Shown piece by piece: positions 1 through 5,068 of a DNA stretch of 5,068 nucleotides. The DNA is from Pseudomonadota bacterium (GTDB taxonomy: Bacteria; Pseudomonadota; Gammaproteobacteria; Xanthomonadales; Xanthomonadaceae), in contig JAEWAG010000227.1 in assembly GCA_023391775.1 (NCBI GenBank), positions 1 through 5,068 on the forward strand, in the 5' to 3' direction. The notes beneath the pieces were generated by a model. That model was not told where the DNA came from and did not search any database. It was given only the letters and a program-made list of their open reading frames with translations. The position numbers and the translations under genes are program-made. Numbering within the stretch: position 1 is the first letter of the stretch; each line of letters starts with the position of its first letter.

Positions 1-1069
1 GTGCGGTACGGTCCAGTTCAAGCCGGCCGCCGAGCACCGCCAGGCGCTCGCGCATGCCGCCCAGGCCGTTGCCCTCGCGCACCGGCGCGCGGCACTGGCC
101 GTCATCATCGATCTCCACCAGCAGCCCCGCGGCATCGTGCCGCAGGCGGACCCGGACCCGGGCCGCGTCGGCATGGCGGGCGGCGTTGGTCAGTGCTTCC
201 TGGACCACGCGCAGCACCACCTCCGCCACGGCCGGGTCGGCGACCCGCACCCCGGGTTCGATCTCCAGCACCAGGGCCGGACGCGGGAACGGCGCGGCCA
301 GGGCCCGCAGCGCGGTGGCCAGGTCCAGTCCCCGTTCGTCACGCAGGGATTGCACCACCTGGCGCAGGTCGGCCATCAGTTCTGCGGACAGGCGCTCGGC
401 GACCTGCAGTTCGTGGCGCGCGCCCGCACCCGGCTCCGCGGCCAGGCTGCGCAGGTTCAGGCGAAGCGCGGTGAGCTTGTGGCCGGCCACGTCGTGCAGC
501 TCGCGGGCCATGCGCAGGCGCTCGGCGTCGCGCGCGCTGTCGGCCAGCAGGGCACGGGTTGCCAGCAGATCGGCGTTGACCCGCGCCAGGGCATCGCGCG
601 ACTGTTCGGCCGCGCGCGCGTAGTGGACGCAGATTGCCGCCAGGGCCTGGAAGCCCAGGTTGATCACGACCATCGGTGCCGGTGATTCGTAGCCGGCGTG
701 GCGCAGCGCCAGGTAGAAGCCGGCGTTGGCCAGCGCCAGGGCGACGGTTGCCGTGCGCAGGTGCCAGTGCGAGAACGCGCAGGCGGACCAGATCACCAGC
801 AGCACCTGGGCGGCATTGACCCGGTAGCTGGCCACGCACAGCGCCAGCACCGCCAGCGGCATCGCCACCAGCACCGCGTGGTGGCTGCGCCGCCAGCTCC
901 CGGGCAGCAGCTGCAGGGCGCCGAACAGCAGCAGGAAGGCCACCAGCAGCAGGAACGCGGGCAGCTGGTGGGCGGGCGCCACGAAGCGCAGCGAATAGCC
1001 GACCGTGGCGATGGTCAGCAGTCCGGCCACGGACAATGGCTGCCACAGGGGGGCGAAGATCCGGCGCAT
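1..1069 (-). CDS. DesK/NarL-type sensor histidine kinase, C-terminus cut by window edge
   Basis: This is a membrane sensor kinase that should autophosphorylate on histidine and pass the phosphate to a LuxR/NarL-type response regulator. I translated it by hand: 356 codons are visible and the frame stays open to base 1. Residues 11-150 hold about six hydrophobic segments (roughly 11-30, 37-56, 65-81, 86-100, 105-122 and 132-150) with no obvious extracytoplasmic domain, so the signal is probably sensed in or at the membrane. A helical linker (151-185) leads to the HisKA_3 dimerisation box RELHDVAGHKLTALRLNL, with His192 as the phosphoacceptor. The ATPase domain follows, with an N-box VVQEALTNAARHADA (Glu291, Asn295) and a G-box region DDDGQ...GNGLGGMRERL (321-342). 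Perhaps only a few residues are missing, since the GGMRERL motif lies near the end of such kinases. ATG 1069 is the best in-frame start, although the Shine-Dalgarno is weak. The cognate regulator would be expected just left of base 1. The ligand is unknown. Confidence 0.9.
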   Translation of the reverse strand, partial: MRRIFAPLWQPLSVAGLLTIATVGYSLRFVAPAHQLPAFLLLVAFLLLFGALQLLPGSWRRSHHAVLVAMPLAVLALCVASYRVNAAQVLLVIWSACAFSHWHLRTATVALALANAGFYLALRHAGYESPAPMVVINLGFQALAAICVHYARAAEQSRDALARVNADLLATRALLADSARDAERLRMARELHDVAGHKLTALRLNLRSLAAEPGAGARHELQVAERLSAELMADLRQVVQSLRDERGLDLATALRALAAPFPRPALVLEIEPGVRVADPAVAEVVLRVVQEALTNAARHADAARVRVRLRHDAAGLLVEIDDDGQCRAPVREGNGLGGMRERLAVLGGRLELDRTA

Positions 1070-1079
1070 GCGCGCATGC
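1066..1079. other. Perfect 14-bp palindrome over the kinase start codon
   Basis: GCATGCGCGCATGC equals its own reverse complement and spans the ATG at 1069. From 1064 to 1079 purines and pyrimidines alternate without a break. On the minus strand it contains two ATG triplets, at 1077 and 1069, in different frames. It could be an operator half-site pair, a small hairpin that hides the start codon, or chance in GC-rich DNA. The palindrome is directly visible; any function is inference. Confidence 0.35.
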
Positions 1080-1108
1080 TCGGCCCTGTGGCCGTCCGGG
1101 GCAATGGT

Positions 1109-1133
1109 GCCGGCGCAAGTCGTGACTTCCGGC
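1109..1133 (-). other. Hairpin in the Ku-kinase gap, possible weak terminator or attenuator
   Basis: Read on the minus strand, GCCGG and AAGT pair with ACTT and CCGGC around a CACG loop, with a three-base bulge (GCG) on the 3' arm. The structure begins 10 bases after the Ku stop codon and ends about 40 bases before the kinase start. No T-run follows it, so it is not a canonical intrinsic terminator. It may reduce read-through from Ku into the kinase or protect the Ku mRNA 3' end. The pairing is seen in the sequence; the role is inferred. Confidence 0.3.
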
Positions 1134-1142
1134 AGGGCCCGC

Positions 1143-2090
1143 TCAGCCGGTCCTGCGTCGCGCGGGCGCCTTCTTCGCCGCCTTCTTGGCCGGGGCCTTC
1201 CTGGCGGCCTTCTTCGCCGGCGCCTTCTTGCCACTTGCGGCCTTCGCAGCGGTCTTGCCGCCGGAGGCCTCCGCCTTCTTGGCCGGGGTGCGCTTCTTGG
1301 CGTCCAGGCTCTGCTGCAGCAGGGCCATGAAGTCGACCACGTTGGTGGTGGCCTCCTCGGGCGCATCCGGCTCGTCGTCGACCTGGGTGGTGCCGCCGGC
1401 GCTCTTGATGCGCTTGCGGATGATCGCTTCCAGCCGCTCGCGGAATTCGTCCTTGTAGTCGTCCGGCTTCCACTTGCCGCTCATCGAATCGATCAGCTGC
1501 TCGGCCATCTGCAGCTCCTTGGGGCTGATCCGGTAGGCGGACGCGTCGCCCTCCGGCAGCTTGTGCTCGCTCGGATCCACCAGTTCCTGCGGGTAGCGCA
1601 GCAGCATCAGGATCAGCGCGTCGCCCTGCGGCAGCACCGCCGACAGGTACTCGCGGGTACGGATCACCACCCGGGCGATCCCGGCGCGGCCGCTGTTGCG
1701 CAGCGTCTCGCGCAGCAGCACGTAGCCCTTCTCCGCCTTCTTGCCGGGGACCAGCACGTACGGCTTCTCGTAGTAGCGCGGGTCGATCTCGGACGCGTCG
1801 ATGAAGGTTTCCACCTCCACCGTCTCGTGGCTCTCCGGGGCCGCGGCCTTGATGTCGGACTCCTCCAGCACGACGTAGCTGCCCTTGTCGTATTCAAAGG
1901 CCTTGACCACCTCCTTCCACGGCACCTCCTCGCCGGTCTCGGCATTGACCCGCTCGTAGCGCACCGGCTTGTGGTCGCGCGAGTCGAGCATGCGGAAGTG
2001 CAGGTCGGTGCGGCGCTCGCCGGACATCAGCGAGACCGGCACGTTGAGCAGGCCGAAGGAAAGGGTGCCGGTCCAGATGGGGCGGGCCAT
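1143..2090 (-). CDS. ku: Bacterial Ku protein, non-homologous end joining
   Basis: Ku forms a homodimeric ring that threads onto DNA double-strand ends and recruits the ligase LigD for non-homologous end joining. The 315-residue protein opens with the typical ARPIWTGTLSFGLLNVPVSL. It continues with the Ku barrel/bridge core to about residue 255, including GYVLLRETLRNSGRAGIARV (122-141) and the REYLSAVLP stretch (146-154). The conserved minimal C-terminal segment follows (KWKPDDYKDEFRERLEAII, 206-224). Residues 265-315 form a basic tail with 15 Lys, 5 Arg and one acidic residue, built from KKAPAKKAA-like units. Such tails in other bacterial Ku proteins bind DNA. The ATG at 2090 is chosen because homologues start MARPIW and a GAGG site lies 7 bases upstream. 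The frame is open much further upstream, but that part has no Ku similarity. No LigD is visible here. The protein acts on the nucleoid, classically in stationary-phase or desiccated cells with a single chromosome. Confidence 0.97.
   Translation of the reverse strand: MARPIWTGTLSFGLLNVPVSLMSGERRTDLHFRMLDSRDHKPVRYERVNAETGEEVPWKEVVKAFEYDKGSYVVLEESDIKAAAPESHETVEVETFIDASEIDPRYYEKPYVLVPGKKAEKGYVLLRETLRNSGRAGIARVVIRTREYLSAVLPQGDALILMLLRYPQELVDPSEHKLPEGDASAYRISPKELQMAEQLIDSMSGKWKPDDYKDEFRERLEAIIRKRIKSAGGTTQVDDEPDAPEEATTNVVDFMALLQQSLDAKKRTPAKKAEASGGKTAAKAASGKKAPAKKAARKAPAKKAAKKAPARRRTG
1152..1229 (-). repeat. Low-complexity repeat coding the Lys/Ala/Pro Ku tail
   Basis: Ku codons 288-313 are reiterations of AAG AAG GCN with CCN GCN spacers, giving KKAPAKKAARKAPAKKAA and then KKAPARRR. 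The near-identical nine-base units make this stretch prone to slippage or recombination, so tail length is expected to vary between strains. The same biased sequence also leaves other frames open, which produces spurious reading frames on both strands. Confidence 0.6.
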
Positions 2091-2097
2091 GACGGAA

Positions 2098-2101
2098 CCT
2101 C
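2098..2101 (-). promoter_or_regulatory. Ribosome binding site of ku
   Basis: GAGG on the minus strand ends 7 bases before the ATG at 2090. This supports that start over any codon in the long open extension upstream. Confidence 0.6.
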
Positions 2102-2194
2102 GGGCGAAGGGATGCCAAGCGTTAGCACGGCCCGCGTGGGATGGCCGTGAGCGCTCCTGCTGGTCGATGCCGGGTACCCTCACGCCGTGTTTAG

Positions 2195-2422
<228 letters not shown>

Positions 2423-2443
2423 CGCCGGCTCCAACGGCGCAAG

Positions 2444-2470
2444 AAAAAAGGCCCCGCAGTGCGGGGCCTT
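2444..2470 (-). terminator. Intrinsic terminator of the aminotransferase gene, possibly bidirectional
   Basis: A perfect 10-bp stem AAGGCCCCGC/GCGGGGCCTT (2448-2457 and 2461-2470) closes a 3-base loop. On the minus strand it is followed by an uninterrupted run of T from the A-tract at 2444-2449, which is the canonical layout, 24 bases after the aminotransferase stop. On the plus strand the same stem is followed by TTCGTTCG, a poorer T-run, so it may also end the small gene that stops at 2422. Confidence 0.9.
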
Positions 2471-2494
2471 CGTTCGTCAGGGTCGGACCGGTCG

Positions 2495-3694
2495 TCAGGC
2501 GCTGACCGCCGCCACCGCGCGCGCCACGTACTCCAGGTTGCCCTGGTTGAGCGCTGCCACGCAGATGCGGCCGGTGCCCACGGCGTAGATGCCGAACTCC
2601 TCGCGCAGGCGTTCGACCTGCACCTTGCTCAGGCCGGAGTAGGAGAACATGCCGGCCTGTTCGTTGATGAAACCGAACTCCGGACGGCCCTGTTCGGTCA
2701 GCTTGGCCACCAGGCCGCCACGCAGGGCATGGATGCGCTCGCGCATCTGGCCCAGTTCCTCTTCCCACAGCGCACGCAGCTCAGGGCTGGTCAGCACGCC
2801 GGCCACCAGCGAGGCGCCGTGCGCCGAGGGGCTGGAGTAGATGGTGCGGATGATGCGCTTGATCTGCGACTGCACCGCCTTGGCCTGGTCGGCGCTGGGG
2901 GCGACGATGGACAGTGCGCCCACGCGCTCGCCGTACAGCGAGAACGACTTGGAGTAGGAGCTGGCGACCACGAAGGCGTCGATGCCGGCGTCCACCAGCA
3001 CGCCGATGGCGGCCGCGTCCTCGGCGATGCCCTTGTCGAAGCCCTGGTAGGCCATGTCGATGAAGGGGAACAGCTGGCGCTCCTTGAGCACCTCGGCGAC
3101 CTGCTTCCACTGCGCAACGGTCAGGTCGGCGCCGGTCGGGTTGTGGCAGCAGGCGTGCAGCAGCACGGTGGTGCCCGGCTGCAGCTGCTGCAGGTCCGCA
3201 AGCATGCCGGCGAAGTCCACGCCGTGGGTGGCGGCGTCGAAATAGGTGTAGTCCACCACCTCGAAGCCGGCGGCGGAGAACACCGCGCGGTGGTTCTCCC
3301 AGCTCGGGTTGCTCAGGGCCAGGGTGGCGTGCGGCAGCAGCTTGCGCAGCAGCTCGGCGCCCACCCGCAGCGCGCCGGAACCGCCCACGGTCTGGGTGGT
3401 GGCCACGCGGCCGGCAGCCAGAAGCGCAGAGTCCTTGCCGAACAGCAGCTCACGGGTGGCCTGGGTGTAGGCCGGCAGGCCGTCGATCGGCAGGTAGCCG
3501 CGCGGGCGCGCCGCGGCGGCCAGCGACTGCTCGACCTGCTGCACGGCTTTGAGCAGTGGAATCCGTCCCTGTTCGTCGTAGTAGATGCCCACGCCCAGGT
3601 TGACCTTGGTGGTGCGGGAGTCGGCGTTGTAGGCCTCGGTCAGGCCCAGGATCGGGTCGCCGGGGACCAGTTCGACGTTGGAGAAGAAGGACAC
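2495..3694 (-). CDS. tyrB: Aromatic/aspartate amino acid aminotransferase, class I PLP enzyme
   Basis: This enzyme transfers the amino group between aspartate, tyrosine or phenylalanine and 2-oxoglutarate in the cytoplasm; it is the last step of Tyr/Phe synthesis and links Asp to oxaloacetate. The 399-residue length is normal for the AspC/TyrB family. Active-site residues are all present: Trp132, Asn185 in HNPTG, Asp213 and Tyr216 in DMAYQG, the PLP Lys249 in SSYSKSFSLYGERVG, Arg257, Arg283 (equivalent of Arg292 in pig numbering, distal carboxylate) and Arg376 (equivalent of Arg386, alpha-carboxylate). GIYYDEQGRIPLL and VQSQIKRIIRTIYSSP look more like TyrB than AspC, though substrate preference cannot be settled from sequence. 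The start is GTG at 3694: it gives the family's usual MSFF(S/A)NVELVPGDPI N-terminus, and the Shine-Dalgarno is weak. It probably forms a single-gene unit, with a candidate promoter at 3765-3773 and a terminator at 2444-2470. Confidence 0.95.
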   Translation of the reverse strand: MSFFSNVELVPGDPILGLTEAYNADSRTTKVNLGVGIYYDEQGRIPLLKAVQQVEQSLAAAARPRGYLPIDGLPAYTQATRELLFGKDSALLAAGRVATTQTVGGSGALRVGAELLRKLLPHATLALSNPSWENHRAVFSAAGFEVVDYTYFDAATHGVDFAGMLADLQQLQPGTTVLLHACCHNPTGADLTVAQWKQVAEVLKERQLFPFIDMAYQGFDKGIAEDAAAIGVLVDAGIDAFVVASSYSKSFSLYGERVGALSIVAPSADQAKAVQSQIKRIIRTIYSSPSAHGASLVAGVLTSPELRALWEEELGQMRERIHALRGGLVAKLTEQGRPEFGFINEQAGMFSYSGLSKVQVERLREEFGIYAVGTGRICVAALNQGNLEYVARAVAAVSA

Positions 3695-3764
3695 GGCTTG
3701 CGCTCTGCGATGGAGGGACGGGAAGCGCGCCGGCGTTGCGTCGGCGTGCGCAAAAAACCGTCCA

Positions 3765-3773
3765 ATCGTAACA
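3765..3773 (-). promoter_or_regulatory. Candidate extended -10 promoter of the aminotransferase gene
   Basis: On the minus strand TGTTACGAT fits the extended -10 pattern TGnTANNAT, in the most AT-rich patch of the 139-base gap. No good -35 is found, as expected for an extended -10 promoter. Transcription would begin near 3758, giving a leader of roughly 60 bases. A run of six T follows at 3757-3752. No TyrR-type box is evident. Confidence 0.35.
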
Positions 3774-3806
3774 GGGCGCCGCGGGGGGCTCGACCGTTTC
3801 GGCTGT

Positions 3807-3835
3807 GACCGGTGCCGCGCGTGGCGGCGCCGGTC
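3807..3835. other. GC-rich hairpin overlapping the receptor stop codon
   Basis: Arms GACCGGTGCCGC (3807-3818) and GCGGCGCCGGTC (3824-3835) pair over 12 positions with one imperfection (T-G, wobble in plus-strand RNA, A-C in minus-strand RNA) around a 5-base loop. It includes two bases of the receptor stop codon. There is no T-run on either side, so if it terminates the receptor transcript it does not follow the intrinsic model. Confidence 0.35.
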
Positions 3836-5068
3836 AGCGCCGCAACTCCAGGCCCAGCAGCAGGCCGCGCCCCGGACCGGGCTCGTAGAAGCGGCCGTTG
3901 CCTTCGTTGACGATTACCGAGCCGGCGTGGCGACGGTCCAGCAGGTTGTCGACCCGGGCGAAGGCGCGCAGGCGATTGCCGCCGGCCACCCAGCTGCGCG
4001 CGGTCTCCACGTGGAGCAGGCCGTAGCCGGCGGCGTGTTCGCTGCCGGCGTCGTTGACCGGCACCGCGCTGATCGCCATGCCCTCCAGCGCCGCCTCCCA
4101 GGCCGAGCCGCGCCATTGCAGGCGCGCCCAGCCCTGGCGCCGGGCCACGCCGGGGATCGCCGCACCGGCGGCGACCTGGCCGAAGCCGTCGGTGAAGCGC
4201 GCATCCAGCCAGGTGGCGGCCAGCTGCAGCGACCAGGCATCGGCCAGTGGCACGCGTGCGGACAGTTCGGCGCCCTCGCGCCGGGCGCCGCCGACGTTGC
4301 GGAAGCTCGCGCGGCCGGCGACGTTGCGCGCCACCGCCAGCTCGTCGTCGGTATCGACCCGGAACACGGCCGCCTCCAGCGCCGCGCCACTGGCCGCACG
4401 CCATTTCAGGCCGGCCTCGAGGTTGTCGCTGCGCGCCGGGCGCAGGTCGAAGGCCAGCCCGGCACCGCCGTCGGCCCGGTAGGAGAGCTCGTTGAAGGTC
4501 GGCGTCTCGAAGCCGCGGCCGGCCGACAGGTACAGGCGCAGGTCCTCCGTCGGGCTGAACACCACTCCGGCCACCGGCGTGGTGGCCGAGTAGCGCACCC
4601 GGCCGCTGTCATCGGGATTGCCCGCGGTGACGTAGCGGTCGTCGGCTTCGAAGCGCAGCTGGCTGTGGCGGGCGCCGGCCTGCAGCGCCCAGCGCGGCGT
4701 GATCCGCCACCAGGCCTGGGCGTACTGGTCGAAGCTGCGCACGCTGTCGCGCTCGTCGCGGCGCAGGCTGCCGCGCACGCCCAGCAGGGTGTCGTCGCCT
4801 TGCAGGCGGAAGTTCTCGTAACCACGACGCTCCTGGCGCTGACGCTCGACGCTGGCCCCGGCGGTGAACTCGAAGCGGCCGTCCGCGGCCGTCCATGCGA
4901 CCCGCGCATCGGCGCCGCCATAGACGTTGTCCAGGTCGATCACGCCGCCGGAGTTGAGCGGGTTGGCCTGTGCGGCCACCGGCAGCGGCAGGTACTGCTC
5001 CACCGACCGTTCACCGGCCCAGCCGCTGGCGCGCAGGTCCCAGGCCGCCGACAGCGGCTGCCGCCAGT
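3834..5068 (-). CDS. TonB-dependent outer-membrane receptor, N-terminus beyond window
   Basis: This is the barrel part of an outer-membrane active transporter that is energised by TonB-ExbB-ExbD and imports a scarce ligand such as a siderophore or another metal complex. The frame is open to the right edge, giving 410 visible residues; the plug domain, TonB box and signal peptide must lie beyond it. The visible part shows alternating amphipathic strands. Typical receptor signatures are FSPTEDLRLYLSAGRGFETPTFNELSYR (about 170-197), NVGGARREGAELSAR (about 257-271) and the closing VDNLLDRRHAGSVIVNEGNGRFYEPGPGR region (372-400). The sequence ends LLLGLELRR, so the usual final Phe or Trp is replaced by Arg. 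The GTG at 5003 is an internal codon, not a start, because similarity to barrel sequence continues upstream (WRQPLSAAWDLRASGWAGERS). Substrate cannot be told from the barrel alone; a Fe-siderophore or YncD/PqqU-like role is possible. Confidence 0.9.
   Translation of the reverse strand, partial: WRQPLSAAWDLRASGWAGERSVEQYLPLPVAAQANPLNSGGVIDLDNVYGGADARVAWTAADGRFEFTAGASVERQRQERRGYENFRLQGDDTLLGVRGSLRRDERDSVRSFDQYAQAWWRITPRWALQAGARHSQLRFEADDRYVTAGNPDDSGRVRYSATTPVAGVVFSPTEDLRLYLSAGRGFETPTFNELSYRADGGAGLAFDLRPARSDNLEAGLKWRAASGAALEAAVFRVDTDDELAVARNVAGRASFRNVGGARREGAELSARVPLADAWSLQLAATWLDARFTDGFGQVAAGAAIPGVARRQGWARLQWRGSAWEAALEGMAISAVPVNDAGSEHAAGYGLLHVETARSWVAGGNRLRAFARVDNLLDRRHAGSVIVNEGNGRFYEPGPGRGLLLGLELRR

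Noticed and set aside
1..685. Three overlapping plus-strand open frames at the left edge
   Set aside because: All lie antisense to the kinase coding sequence and have GC-shadow composition.
339..1118. 259-codon open frame on the minus strand
   Set aside because: Same strand as the kinase but a shifted frame; it is Arg/Pro/Ala-rich, whereas the true frame shows the HisKA_3 and ATPase motifs.
1005..2150. 381-codon open frame on the plus strand
   Set aside because: Antisense shadow of ku; the Leu/Val/Gly/His-rich composition reflects reversed codons, with no recognisable motif.
2459..3808. 449-codon open frame on the plus strand
   Set aside because: It is the antisense of the aminotransferase gene, whose product is complete with all catalytic residues; the plus-strand product has the His/Gly/Ala/Val bias of a GC-rich shadow.
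3640..4404. 254-codon open frame on the minus strand spanning receptor and aminotransferase ends
   Set aside because: It is out of frame with both well-supported genes and ends inside the aminotransferase; its Arg/Gly-rich composition is that of a shadow.

Overview
The window is very GC-rich, with G or C at most third codon positions, and it carries ordinary chromosomal genes of a proteobacterium. The aminotransferase sequence, a bacterial Ku with a Lys/Ala/Pro-rich tail, and a TonB-dependent receptor nearby together suggest a gammaproteobacterium of the Xanthomonadaceae (Stenotrophomonas, Pseudoxanthomonas, Luteimonas or Lysobacter type). This placement comes from recalled family resemblance, not from a database search.

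Layout from left to right. (1) Bases 1-1069, minus strand: a membrane-bound sensor histidine kinase of the DesK/NarL (HisKA_3) type, cut at its C-terminus by the window edge. (2) Bases 1143-2090, minus strand: a complete Ku protein for non-homologous end joining, with a strongly basic C-terminal tail. (3) Bases 2243-2422, plus strand and divergent from Ku: a 59-residue, charged, probably disordered protein with an ETFPASD motif. (4) Bases 2444-2470: a strong intrinsic terminator between the small gene and the convergent aminotransferase. (5) Bases 2495-3694, minus strand: a class I aspartate/aromatic amino acid aminotransferase (TyrB-like) with all active-site residues present and a GTG start. 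(6) Bases 3834-5068, minus strand: the C-terminal barrel part of a TonB-dependent outer-membrane receptor, whose N-terminus lies beyond the right edge.

Four of the five genes run on the minus strand, but they do not look like one pathway. Ku and the kinase are co-directional with a 73-base gap and could share a transcript. The aminotransferase has its own candidate promoter and a clear terminator, so it is probably monocistronic. The Ku partner ligase LigD and the kinase's response regulator are not in the window. I see no RNA genes, insertion sequences, CRISPR arrays or phage genes. I did not find a convincing new multi-gene system. The points most worth a second look are the small divergent gene beside Ku, the Ku tail, the perfect palindrome over the kinase start codon, and the receptor's missing C-terminal aromatic residue.
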